57,774 nucleotides of DNA from Lachnospiraceae bacterium (GCA_017449075.1 JAFSKG010000015.1:1-57774), one strand, 5' to 3'; positions 9,932 through 17,663 are shown, numbered from the stretch's first letter. Program-made: numbers and translations. Notes: a model not told the origin generated them from the sequence alone.

Positions 9932-11530
9932 TTATTCAGTGTATATAATTTTTGATTTTCTTTTCCTATCTTTTATTTCACTTTTAGTTCCAACGATATC
10001 ATAATGTGGTCCGATTTTTCTTTTACTTAACTTCTTTAACTCTTCATCAAATGCTGGACCTGACTTCCTATCCATAAGTTCATCATAGTATTTATTTGAG
10101 TCAAATAAGTCTTCTAAACTTTTTACTTCATCATCTATCTCATCTATAATTTCACCATCTTCGTCTATTATGTCAAAATAACTGTCATCTTCTACATATA
10201 GACCTAAAGATTTAAGATAATCTATTTCTTCTTGTTCTTCTCTCTTTCTTGTCAGCTCTTCTATATAAGTTGATTTACTAAAACCATATTTTAAATCTTT
10301 AAAATAAACTGATCTATTTCTGTATTTTCCATCTACATATAGGACAAATACAAGCTGCTTTATGCTTCTATCAAATGTAAATGATATAGTCTTTTGCTCT
10401 GTATAATTAAACTCATCGTTATAGTATAAATATTCATCAAGATTACCTTTGTCATACTCAACTTTATCATATACAACTAATCTACAGCTTGTTTCTCTAT
10501 CAGAACTTATAGTTTCTTCCATTGTGATTTTACCAGTTATTTTGTTAAAATTATTGATATGATTTTCAAACACAATGTAGCTTCCATTACCTCTTAACTT
10601 TAGTGCCTGTTTCCACTGTCCATTTTTAAATGTATTGCCTTTAGCATTAGTTTGGTAACCACTGCCACCTACAATATACTTAGTCATATCTCTATCAATA
10701 AGAGTGTTAAATATCTTTTCTAACTTATTCCTAAATACAACTCCTTCAGTTATTATTACTTGTGAAGGTGTAGAATTAATGTTTCTAATTACATTCCCAT
10801 AATACACATCTTCTTTACTGTCATATGGCTTTTCGATATGCTCTATACTATAATCTTTATTTCCTATATAATATTCTACTGGTTTAAGTTCTGCATCTAT
10901 CTCACGACCAAGATTGTCAAGCACAGTATAATCTTTAGATATGTTATCAGTGATTAAATATCCGCTACTATCAAAATAATACTTATATGCTATATCACTT
11001 CCAGTTGCAATAGGAACAAGCACAAATGTATTCTTTACATAGGAATTCTTATCATATAAATCTCTAAGCCACTTGTATGCCACCTTTGTTTTCTTTGTTA
11101 CTTTCGCCTTTTTGCCATCGATCTTTTCAAAAAATGATAAACTCTCTTTTTCTTCACTTATAACTATTTCTTCAACTATCCAGTTAGATTGATAGTAATA
11201 GGTATTCTTTATTAAAACTCTATCATCATCAGCAATTAATAAATCAGTATTAAACACTTCATTCTTTTTATCGTTTACATTGTCTCTATCTTTATTATAA
11301 TCTTTTCCAAGGCTATGAGTATTGTTTTCATTATTATTTACTTTAAAATTCTTTTTGTCATTTGTTGAATTGTCATTTTTATTTTTAGTATTATCAATTG
11401 ACTCTTCAACTACATCATTTATGAGTTTGTCATTATGTTTTTCCTTTTTAATTACATTTAAAACAATTAAAAATATGAGTATTCCTATACCAATCACTAA
11501 TGATATGAATAATATGTTTTTAATCTTCAT
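9932..11530 (-). CDS. Exported protein, paralog of the gene at 11520-12542 (T4SS-like operon)
   Basis: 532 residues. One N-terminal membrane segment (about residues 5-24) followed by an Asn/Lys/Asp-rich linker. A central part reads like a choline-binding-type repeat (YKYYFDSSGYLITDNI), then a short YYGNVI segment, then a predicted beta-rich domain (LKLRGNGSYIVFENHIN, about residue 310 on), and a charged, Asp/Glu-rich tail. The same order of segments occurs in the preceding gene: NAWVWIDDNSDG / YRFNELGMLAI, then YLYGNVLI, then the beta-rich domain with MKGNRSSVKFLLN. The pair is therefore likely duplicated. The beta-rich domain resembles NPCBM-like carbohydrate-binding folds, a tentative comparison. 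The function is unknown. Confidence 0.72.
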   Translation of the reverse strand: MKIKNILFISLVIGIGILIFLIVLNVIKKEKHNDKLINDVVEESIDNTKNKNDNSTNDKKNFKVNNNENNTHSLGKDYNKDRDNVNDKKNEVFNTDLLIADDDRVLIKNTYYYQSNWIVEEIVISEEKESLSFFEKIDGKKAKVTKKTKVAYKWLRDLYDKNSYVKNTFVLVPIATGSDIAYKYYFDSSGYLITDNISKDYTVLDNLGREIDAELKPVEYYIGNKDYSIEHIEKPYDSKEDVYYGNVIRNINSTPSQVIITEGVVFRNKLEKIFNTLIDRDMTKYIVGGSGYQTNAKGNTFKNGQWKQALKLRGNGSYIVFENHINNFNKITGKITMEETISSDRETSCRLVVYDKVEYDKGNLDEYLYYNDEFNYTEQKTISFTFDRSIKQLVFVLYVDGKYRNRSVYFKDLKYGFSKSTYIEELTRKREEQEEIDYLKSLGLYVEDDSYFDIIDEDGEIIDEIDDEVKSLEDLFDSNKYYDELMDRKSGPAFDEELKKLSKRKIGPHYDIVGTKSEIKDRKRKSKIIYTE

Positions 11531-12542
11531 CTTTTATTTTTCTAAATCTTGCATTGTTTATAAATACTCGTTCAGATAAATTGCCATTTTTAATAGTTAG
11601 TTTTAATTCTAATGTTTTCTTACCATCTAAATCTAACTCTACAATTTGTGGCTCGCCGTCATAAAAATCATCTATCTCTTCAAGTAATAATCCATCAGCA
11701 TATATTGATAATGTCGCATCAAGCGGTCTTCTATATGTTTCATTTGTATGATTCTCATTACTTATTTCAAAATACATATAGTTATACTTATTAAGAAGAA
11801 ACTTGACACTTGATCTGTTGCCTTTCATTTCCATTGGATTTTCCCAAGTGTCGCCATTAAATATAATTACATCTTTCGCTTCTTTTTCAAACTTATTTGA
11901 TGATGAGATAAAGTTTACTGCGTTCTTGCCTGGTATTATCTTTCCATCTTTGCTCATCACTACTTTTTCGTCAGAGCCTTTGCTATATATAACCCCACTC
12001 TCTGGAACCACATCTGATAAGGGTTTATAAACTCCTGTAACTTTATCTATAACCTGTCCATCAATTGCTTCATCATTTGCTAAAGTCTCTGACCCTAAAT
12101 GCCATGTGTCATCTATCTTTTGTCTCTGCTTTTTGCTTATGCTCTTAGGAATTAAAACATTACCGTATAAATATTCTTCAGTTTCCTCTATTTTTGGTCC
12201 ATAGTCTATATCTTCATTGGTAATTACTTTCCCTGTACCTGTCATTCTTCTAACTACTACACCTTTTTCTAAAAGTTGCCCCTTATCATTAGTCATTTTC
12301 CCATCATAATGAGTATAATTTATAGCAAGCATTCCTAGCTCATTAAATCTATACAACTCTTCTATTCCGTCACTATTGTCATCTATCCATACCCATGCAT
12401 TCTTTGCTATTGTTCCATCATCAGTATGATAGGCTGTTACACCATCAACTGTTAATAAACGGCCTGCATCTACAAAATAACAACATTGAGTCACAAATAT
12501 AATAATTATAATAATTATTTTGCGAAAAACACATTTTTTCAT
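11520..12542 (-). CDS. Exported protein with cell-wall-repeat-like segment; first gene of T4SS-like operon
   Basis: The ATG at 12542 begins MKKCVFRK followed by a strongly hydrophobic signal segment (residues 8-22). The longer in-frame ORF from 12569 would start inside a terminator-like hairpin, so it is rejected. About 340 residues: a choline-binding-like repeat near residues 30-75 (AWVWIDDNSDGIEELYRFN), a linker, and a C-terminal beta-rich, possibly carbohydrate-binding domain (about 215-335). No Shine-Dalgarno is obvious before the chosen start. The 3' end overlaps the next gene by 11 nt. A surface or wall-anchored assembly factor is inferred from export and context only. Confidence 0.7.
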   Translation of the reverse strand: MKKCVFRKIIIIIIIFVTQCCYFVDAGRLLTVDGVTAYHTDDGTIAKNAWVWIDDNSDGIEELYRFNELGMLAINYTHYDGKMTNDKGQLLEKGVVVRRMTGTGKVITNEDIDYGPKIEETEEYLYGNVLIPKSISKKQRQKIDDTWHLGSETLANDEAIDGQVIDKVTGVYKPLSDVVPESGVIYSKGSDEKVVMSKDGKIIPGKNAVNFISSSNKFEKEAKDVIIFNGDTWENPMEMKGNRSSVKFLLNKYNYMYFEISNENHTNETYRRPLDATLSIYADGLLLEEIDDFYDGEPQIVELDLDGKKTLELKLTIKNGNLSERVFINNARFRKIKDED

Positions 12543-12550
12543 ATTTAGAC

Positions 12551-12581
12551 AAAAACAGACCATAATCACTTATATGGTCTG
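12551..12581 (-). terminator. Terminator/attenuator hairpin in leader of T4SS-like operon
   Basis: Perfect 9-bp stem (CAGACCATA/TATGGTCTG, 12556-12564 and 12573-12581) with an 8-nt loop. Read on minus it is followed at once by TTTTTG. It ends only about 10 nt before the start codon at 12542. It may terminate leader transcripts, or be the terminator of the gene at 12791-13261. Confidence 0.7.
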
Positions 12582-12654
12582 CCGAAATTTTATATTCAAT
12601 TTATTTATACTAATAATTTCAACAGAACACAAAACTGTTGTTTAATTAGTTATA

Positions 12655-12683
12655 ATATTACACTATAAATAGCACTTTGTCAA
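12655..12683 (-). promoter_or_regulatory. Candidate sigma-70 promoter for the T4SS-like operon
   Basis: On minus: TTGACA (12683-12678), 17-nt spacer, TAATAT (12660-12655). The predicted start is near 12648, leaving a leader of about 105 nt. The leader contains a small inverted repeat (CAACAG/CTGTTG at 12620-12640) and then the terminator-like hairpin. The rest of the 12543-12790 gap is plain AT-rich sequence. Confidence 0.55.
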
Positions 12684-12790
12684 TATCAAAACAATCATTT
12701 ATTGATATTAAAGATAATTTAAAATAAAATATCACTATAATTGAAAAAATTCTTGTTGTTGTATTTCTTATTGGTTAAAAGACAACTACA

Positions 12791-13261
12791 CTATTTAATT
12801 AATTTTTTTATTTCAGAAACTGACCTTGCCTCTGCCCTATTTTCACCATGAACTCTTACTGCATACTCATCATCAGAAAGCTTTCCGTTATATGGAAGGT
12901 CTGTGTTGCAGAAATTGTAAATCTCTTCTATTTCCTTCATATCCTTGGTATTCATTTTAGTGCAGATACTTAAATCAAGATGAATTTTATCAAGACTTGG
13001 ATCTGCCTTTGTCAATGAAAGAAAAATATTTTTTTTGCACTTTGATACTGCTGCCAAAACATGCATTCTTTTTTCAATCAAGTCAGCAGTTGGCTTTTCA
13101 AATACCATTATCTCATTATAATTTGAAATCACTGTCTTGCCATCTATTTCTTTTATAGCATTCTCGAGTTCTTCAAATGTATTTGGTTTAACTTCCTTAA
13201 GATCTAATTCCTTATACAAATTTTTGAGTTTAGAATTCTCGCCCTTTAAACCTATTACCAT
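12791..13261 (-). CDS. Hypothetical protein, 156 aa
   Basis: A complete ORF with a strong ribosome binding site (AAGGAGATAGAT before the ATG at 13261). It is soluble with no signal or membrane segment. The predicted alternation of strands and helices (for example KTVISNYNEIMVFE and KKNIFLSLTKADPSLDKIHLDLS) suggests a small alpha/beta fold. I do not recognise a family. It lies downstream of rsmE with about 75 nt between, and the T4SS-like operon follows. Confidence 0.7.
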   Translation of the reverse strand: MVIGLKGENSKLKNLYKELDLKEVKPNTFEELENAIKEIDGKTVISNYNEIMVFEKPTADLIEKRMHVLAAVSKCKKNIFLSLTKADPSLDKIHLDLSICTKMNTKDMKEIEEIYNFCNTDLPYNGKLSDDEYAVRVHGENRAEARSVSEIKKLIK

Positions 13262-13336
13262 ATCTATCTCCTTTTAAATATGTTAATTAATGCACCTTAT
13301 TTTATCATAACTTGATATTTTTTTCAATTTTATTAT

Positions 13337-14131
13337 TTATGATATCTCATACATGAGTATAGATAATGCCGTGACTGCTGCTGTTTCTGTCCTAAGTATT
13401 CTATCACCAAGTGAAAGGATATAAAGCCCCGAATTTCGAGCCATTTCAATTTCCTTTTCAGAAAATCCTCCTTCTGGTCCTATAATTACATTTATTTTTA
13501 CACTTGTGCCAGAAAGTACTTTTTGCTTCATTTCACTTATTATTCTTTTTGTTTCTGATATTTCTGATGCATTTTCATAGAACAATAAATTATATAATGC
13601 GTCACCTTTATTGGCATTGTCCTTAAGCAACTTCATTAAGTCATCATAATTCATCGGTTCTTTAACTTCAGGTATTATATGCCTTTTACTTTGTTCTGCC
13701 GCAGACTTTGCAATTTTATTAAACCGGTCAATTTTTTTATCACTTTTCTTGTCATCAATTTTTGCTATGCAATATTCAGTCGCAAGTGGGGTAATGCTAT
13801 TTACCCCAAGTTCCACTGCCTTTTCAACAATAAACTCTAACTTATCAGCCTTACTTATTCCCTGATATAGATTAATTGAAACCGGCAACTCTCTTGATTC
13901 CGTCTTTTCAAGTATTGTAAGCATAATTTTGTCATCATCTACATCCGAAACTTCACACAAATAATCAAAAGAAGTAGTAAACGGTACTATAGAACATAAG
14001 ACTTTTTCCTTTTCTTTTATTCTAAGCGACTTTACGAGATGGTTAAATGTCTCACCGTCATTTTCTATAGACAAGCTTATAGATTTGTTTGCCAAATCAA
14101 CTATATTTTCATTTACAAATATATGATGCAT
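13337..14131 (-). CDS. rsmE: 16S rRNA (uracil(1498)-N(3))-methyltransferase RsmE
   Basis: About 264 residues, standard for RsmE, which methylates U1498 of 16S rRNA using SAM. The SPOUT C-terminal signature is clear: IIGPEGGFSEKEIE followed by LGDRILRTETAAVTALSI, which forms the trefoil-knot SAM site. The PUA-like N-domain (MHHIFVNENI...) fits. ATG 14131 is preferred to the TTG two codons upstream because it begins the conserved MHHIF, though no clear Shine-Dalgarno is seen for either. Confidence 0.95.
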   Translation of the reverse strand: MHHIFVNENIVDLANKSISLSIENDGETFNHLVKSLRIKEKEKVLCSIVPFTTSFDYLCEVSDVDDDKIMLTILEKTESRELPVSINLYQGISKADKLEFIVEKAVELGVNSITPLATEYCIAKIDDKKSDKKIDRFNKIAKSAAEQSKRHIIPEVKEPMNYDDLMKLLKDNANKGDALYNLLFYENASEISETKRIISEMKQKVLSGTSVKINVIIGPEGGFSEKEIEMARNSGLYILSLGDRILRTETAAVTALSILMYEIS

Positions 14132-14169
14132 ACACAAATTATATCACAAATCCTAAATTACTACAAAAT

Positions 14170-14193
14170 AAAAGGGTGCTTTTGCACCCTTTA
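14170..14193 (-). terminator. Rho-independent terminator after divIC
   Basis: Perfect 9-bp stem AAAGGGTGC / GCACCCTTT (14171-14179, 14184-14192) with a TTTT loop. On minus it is followed by TATTTTG. It lies 3 nt beyond the DivIC stop codon and separates the hup-rqcP-divIC unit from rsmE. Confidence 0.85.
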
Positions 14194-14195
14194 TA

Positions 14196-14483
14196 TTAAT
14201 TTGGCCTTATTACGATTTCATCCTTTTTGATAAGTCCAAGCTCCTGCCTGGCAATAGCTTCAATATCTTCATTGGTTATGACGCTATTATCTTGCTTCTT
14301 CAATTGCTTTGTCTTTTCATCTTCGGCTGCTATCTGTTTTTGCAAATCCTCAATTCTGCTGACTTTATTTTCATACTCTGCCGTCTTATTGACATACGCT
14401 TTATATGAATAACCTATCATTGCGATCAAAACAACAAATGCAAGCACCATTAGGATTCTTTTAATTTTTCTTTTTCCGTTCAT
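14196..14483 (-). CDS. divIC: Septum formation initiator DivIC/FtsB family
   Basis: 95 residues: basic N-terminus, one membrane segment (about residues 10-28), a coiled coil (KTAEYENKVSRIEDLQKQIA), and the C-terminal NEDIEAIARQELGLIKKDEI segment typical of FtsB/DivIC. It acts in the divisome with FtsL and DivIB. It overlaps the end of rqcP by 16 nt. In spore formers yabP and yabQ normally separate yabO (rqcP) from divIC; here they are absent. Confidence 0.92.
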   Translation of the reverse strand: MNGKRKIKRILMVLAFVVLIAMIGYSYKAYVNKTAEYENKVSRIEDLQKQIAAEDEKTKQLKKQDNSVITNEDIEAIARQELGLIKKDEIVIRPN

Positions 14484-14676
14484 ATGGTAAGGTTACTACC
14501 TCGTGAGATATCTCATTATCCCCATATTTAATGGAAATCTTATCTCCAAGCACTACCTCGTATGAGGACTTTTTGACAACGCCATTTACGGATACCTTTT
14601 CGCTATCACATAGGGCATTTGCCACAGTTCTTCTTTTAATAATTCTTGCTTCCTTTAAGTACTTATCAAGTCTCAT
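14461..14676 (-). CDS. rqcP: RNA-binding S4 domain protein RqcP (YabO)
   Basis: 71 residues, almost entirely an S4 RNA-binding domain (RLDKYLKEARIIKRRTVANA, then SVNGVVKKSSYEVVLGDKIS). RqcP works with RqcH on stalled 50S-peptidyl-tRNA complexes, adding alanine tails in ribosome quality control. Location between hup and divIC matches Firmicutes yabO. It starts 3 nt after the hup stop. Confidence 0.92.
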   Translation of the reverse strand: MRLDKYLKEARIIKRRTVANALCDSEKVSVNGVVKKSSYEVVLGDKISIKYGDNEISHEVVTLPYERKKKN

Positions 14677-14679
14677 TAA

Positions 14680-14952
14680 TTAGTTCATCATGTCCTTAAA
14701 TGACTTTCCAGCTTTGAACTTTGGAGTCTTAGAAGCAGCAATCTTAATCTCCTCACCAGTTTGTGGGTTTCTGCCAGTTCTAGCCTTTCTATTAGATACA
14801 TCAAATGTACCAAATCCAGCTATAGCTACTTTTTCTCCACTCTTAAGTGATGATTGAATTGTCTCTACAAATGCATTTACAGATGCCTCGCTATCCTTCT
14901 TTGTTAATCCAGTAGCCTCAGCAATTTTCTCAATTAATTCAGCTTTATTCAT
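14680..14952 (-). CDS. hup: HU family DNA-binding protein
   Basis: 90 residues, full-length HU. It begins [20 protein letters not shown] and carries the DNA-binding arm signature ([20 protein letters not shown]). It is a histone-like nucleoid protein that bends DNA. An ideal Shine-Dalgarno (AGGAGG) precedes the ATG at 14952. It is the first gene of the hup-rqcP-divIC unit. Confidence 0.97.
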   Translation of the reverse strand: MNKAELIEKIAEATGLTKKDSEASVNAFVETIQSSLKSGEKVAIAGFGTFDVSNRKARTGRNPQTGEEIKIAASKTPKFKAGKSFKDMMN

Positions 14953-15019
14953 ATTATCCTCCTATATATAGGCTTATTGCCTATTGATTTTATTGGACTT
15001 TCACGCCCTCTAGACATAT

Positions 15020-15047
15020 ATTGTAATATAAAATCGCAAAAAGTCAA
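15020..15047 (-). promoter_or_regulatory. Sigma-70 promoter for hup
   Basis: On minus: TTGACT (15047-15042), 16-nt spacer, TACAAT (15025-15020), about 65 nt upstream of the hup start codon. It lies in the 148-nt gap after the FAD oxidoreductase gene. Confidence 0.6.
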
Positions 15048-15100
15048 GTAAAATCGGCATTTTTTTAAAAAAATATGACCACTATATATAGTAGTTATAA

Positions 15101-16846
15101 CTAGCCCAATTTTAGCGTTTTTTCGCATATTTTCATAGCTACATTTATGCCATCTGCCGCACAGGAAATGATACCACCCCCATGACCTAGCCCTTCTCCG
15201 CATGGATAGTAATTTGGCACATTGCACATATAATTCTCATCCCTATCAAGTTTCACCGGGCTGCTCGTCCTTGTTTCCACACCTGCAATTAAAAATGGTA
15301 AAGTAGTTTGTATGGGCGAAGCTTGCGAGCCCGAAAAAAATCCAGGAATAATTTTATTAAAATGTTTCAACGCCTTCTCTATATCTTCATTTATATTAAA
15401 CTTTAACCCCAAATCATCAAACACAGTTTTTAGTTTCTCACTATACTTCGCCTGCCCCTTAAAAACTTCCTCTGGGCAAATGTCGCTGCCCTCACTCGTC
15501 ACATATGGTATAAAACCTTTTTCAAGTTCAAATGCTCGTCTCTCAATCATTTCTTGAAACTCAATCATTTTCAACGCCTGTCTTTGTAGGGGACGACATT
15601 CTGTCGTCGCCTGTAGGGGCGAAGCTTGCGAGCCCAATATATCTTCCGGCGTTACAGTTTCAACTATCGCCGAATTTGCATATTTCCCACTTCTATCATT
15701 ATAACTCATACCATTTATAGAAAGCATACCTTTATAATTTGACGAATTGATGATATAGCCACCAGGGCACATACAGAAACTATAAACCGAGTGACCGTTT
15801 CCTACATCGTAAGTAAGTTTATAAGTCGCCGGTCCCAATTTATCTTCGTAGGGGCGAATGCTTGCAGAGCCCTCGTATGGGCGAGTTTTACGAGCCCCAC
15901 CATACTGTGCTTCATCAATCATCGATTGCCTATGTGCGACTCTATAACCAATTGCAAATGCCTTAGGTTTCAAATCAAAGCCATTTTCAATCAAGTCTCT
16001 AAATGTGTCGCGACTACTGTTTCCAATCGCCAAAACAATTGGTGTATCCTGCGACCCGGTGCACTTCCACTTCGTATTATAATGTATCTCTCCACCTAAC
16101 TTTATTATCTCATCACGAATATTTTTAATTACATCCACCAACTTATCAGTTCCGATATGTGGCATGTTCTCATAAAGTATTCTCTCATCAGCACCAAACT
16201 TTACAAAGGTCTCAAGTATGAAATGATAGATTCCTGTTTTATCTTTATTGTTTGTGTTTAATTTTCCATCCGAAAATGCACCTGCGCCTCCTTCGCCAAA
16301 GCAGACATTGGACTCTTCATCAAGTTCCATAGTATCAAAAAACTTCTCAACATCTTTAGTTCTTTCTTCAAGTGACTTCCCTCTCTCAACTATAATTGGT
16401 CTAAGTCCATTGAGTGCAAAAATGTATGAAGCAAATATGCCGGCGGGGCCGAAACCGACGACGAGCGGGCGGATGGTGTTGGGGCTCGTAGAACTCGCCC
16501 GTACGGATTGCGGGCGGATGGTATCCGTCCCTACAGTGGGCTCGCAATGTTTCGCCCCTACGATTGGGTTAAAGGAAACTGGCTCGTATCGTTTGAGCGG
16601 GCGGATGATATCCGCCCCTACTGCGGGCTCGCAGTGCTCGCCCGTACGGGCACCCACAAAATCAAAGGCAACATTATAGACAAATAAAATATTTTTTTTG
16701 TCGCGAGCGTCTATAGATTTATGCAAAATAATGAGTGTAGACCAATCAATATCGGCTACACCCACTTTAACTAATTTAGCGATTTTTGATTTGAAATCGT
16801 AATCACTATGATATATGTTTAGTTTTACTTGATTAAGCCTATACAT
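15101..16846 (-). CDS. NAD(P)/FAD-dependent oxidoreductase of the large uncharacterised dehydrogenase family, carrying many in-frame REP insertions
   Basis: 581 residues. The FAD dinucleotide motif VVGFGPAGIFASYIFA starts near residue 125, followed by RPIIVERGKSLEERTKDV. Next come the CFGEGGAGAFSDGKLNT segment and a C-terminal PCGEGLGHGGGIISCAADG motif, all characteristic of this family of FAD-dependent dehydrogenases whose substrate is unknown. At least five REP clusters are inserted in frame: about residues 66-127 (ahead of the FAD motif), 316-333, 404-417 and 505-512. They add peptides such as GEHCEPAVGADIIRP and ARKTRPYEGSASIRPYED. Core motifs remain intact, so the enzyme is probably functional. 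Confidence 0.85.
   Translation of the reverse strand: MYRLNQVKLNIYHSDYDFKSKIAKLVKVGVADIDWSTLIILHKSIDARDKKNILFVYNVAFDFVGARTGEHCEPAVGADIIRPLKRYEPVSFNPIVGAKHCEPTVGTDTIRPQSVRASSTSPNTIRPLVVGFGPAGIFASYIFALNGLRPIIVERGKSLEERTKDVEKFFDTMELDEESNVCFGEGGAGAFSDGKLNTNNKDKTGIYHFILETFVKFGADERILYENMPHIGTDKLVDVIKNIRDEIIKLGGEIHYNTKWKCTGSQDTPIVLAIGNSSRDTFRDLIENGFDLKPKAFAIGYRVAHRQSMIDEAQYGGARKTRPYEGSASIRPYEDKLGPATYKLTYDVGNGHSVYSFCMCPGGYIINSSNYKGMLSINGMSYNDRSGKYANSAIVETVTPEDILGSQASPLQATTECRPLQRQALKMIEFQEMIERRAFELEKGFIPYVTSEGSDICPEEVFKGQAKYSEKLKTVFDDLGLKFNINEDIEKALKHFNKIIPGFFSGSQASPIQTTLPFLIAGVETRTSSPVKLDRDENYMCNVPNYYPCGEGLGHGGGIISCAADGINVAMKICEKTLKLG
15310..15332. repeat. REP unit in FAD oxidoreductase gene
   Basis: Single GTATGGGCGAAGCTTGCGAG-type unit, in frame near the C-terminus. 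Confidence 0.8.
15596..15635. repeat. REP cluster (2 units) in FAD oxidoreductase gene
   Basis: A GGACGACA/TGTCGTC arm type followed by a GAAGCTTG type. Confidence 0.82.
15847..15897. repeat. REP cluster (2 units) in FAD oxidoreductase gene
   Basis: Two units head to tail, coding ARKTRPYEGSASIRPYE. Confidence 0.82.
16465..16648. repeat. Largest REP cluster (about 6 units), FAD oxidoreductase N-terminal region
   Basis: Alternating GGGCGGAT/ATCCGCCC and GGGCTCG/CGCCC types, with one degenerate unit. It codes about 60 residues just ahead of the FAD-binding motif. Confidence 0.85.
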
Positions 16847-16981
16847 TATTATGGATTCAGAGTATTAGTTATTGCAACTTAATAACATTGCCATAATCAA
16901 AAACTCGGCAAGACATCTTTTAAAATTACCCATGTCCTCACCTACAAAACAATAAAATCTTTGCACTTTAATTGTAGCAAA

Positions 16982-17010
16982 AATGCGTGAAAAACGCAAT
17001 TTCACGCATT
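16982..17010 (-). terminator. Rho-independent terminator after the MuF-C-like gene
   Basis: 11-bp perfect stem AATGCGTGAAA/TTTCACGCATT (16982-16992, 17000-17010). On minus it is followed by TTTTG. It lies 63 nt downstream of the stop at 17073. The rest of the 16847-17072 gap holds AT-rich sequence and a possible REP remnant near 17047. Confidence 0.75.
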
Positions 17011-17072
17011 GAAATATCGAAAATTTAATATATTTTTAATATTTTTAGGGGCGGGGGCTAAATTTGACAATT

Positions 17073-17663
17073 TCACATATATTGCTGTATAATAATATTA
17101 GATTCAAGAGATGACAAAGCATTGGAAACTTTTTTTCCCGTAAACTGGTCTATCTCTTGAATTTTTTCTTGATCATAATATAATATAGCATTTTCATTCA
17201 CCGCATTGTCTATTAAATCCTCTATATAATCATATCCCAAAATAGTAATTAAATAATTATTGATCCTCACATTCTTATAAATACCCTTTGTTGAATTAGC
17301 TTTTATGCTTACGACTATTGGATGTCCATCATTATCATAAGTATTGACTACTATAAGTATATCTCCAGAATGATTGACATTTATATCTTTTAATATAATT
17401 GCTGGGTCCTTAAGAAATTGTGGTATTTTATATATATGCTCTTTAACAGACAATCCTTTGTAATGTTTTTTATAATTCTTTTCTTTTATTGCCATATATA
17501 AATGTTTTCTAGAAAACAAAATTGGATAATCATTTAAGCCTACTGATTGTAATATTTGAGGTGTATTAGGGCAAACTAAAATATCAGAGTATTCAACTTT
17601 TTCTAACCCTTTTATCATGATTGCATAATTTATTTCATTTTCATATCTTTCTTGTTCTGTCAT
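17073..17663 (-). CDS. Orphan MuF C-terminal (barnase/EndoU/RelE-like nuclease) domain protein
   Basis: 196 residues, soluble. The body shows the order of segments of the phage MuF-C/PBECR-type domain: VGLNDYPILFSRKHLYMAI, then HYKGLSVKEHIYKIPQFLKD, PAIILKD, a strand-rich part with GHPIVVSIKAN, and a C-terminal LYYDQEKIQEI with FTGKK. These domains are thought to be nuclease-like toxins, usually at the C-terminus of phage head or large MGE proteins. Here it stands alone between mfd and the FAD oxidoreductase, with its own terminator. No obvious antitoxin gene is adjacent. Family call from memory; activity is inference. Confidence 0.65.
   Translation of the reverse strand: MTEQERYENEINYAIMIKGLEKVEYSDILVCPNTPQILQSVGLNDYPILFSRKHLYMAIKEKNYKKHYKGLSVKEHIYKIPQFLKDPAIILKDINVNHSGDILIVVNTYDNDGHPIVVSIKANSTKGIYKNVRINNYLITILGYDYIEDLIDNAVNENAILYYDQEKIQEIDQFTGKKVSNALSSLESNIIIQQYM

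Noticed and set aside
12543-12569. Upstream start of the first T4SS-operon gene
   Set aside because: It would initiate inside the terminator-like stem without a Shine-Dalgarno; the signal peptide pattern starts at 12542.
1-12790. Calling the region an integrative conjugative element
   Set aside because: No integrase, relaxase, coupling protein or flanking direct repeat is visible in the window; only the secretion part can be supported.
14949-15227. 92-aa minus-strand ORF upstream of hup
   Set aside because: It covers the hup promoter and the C-terminal coding region of the oxidoreductase in another frame, with no recognisable product.
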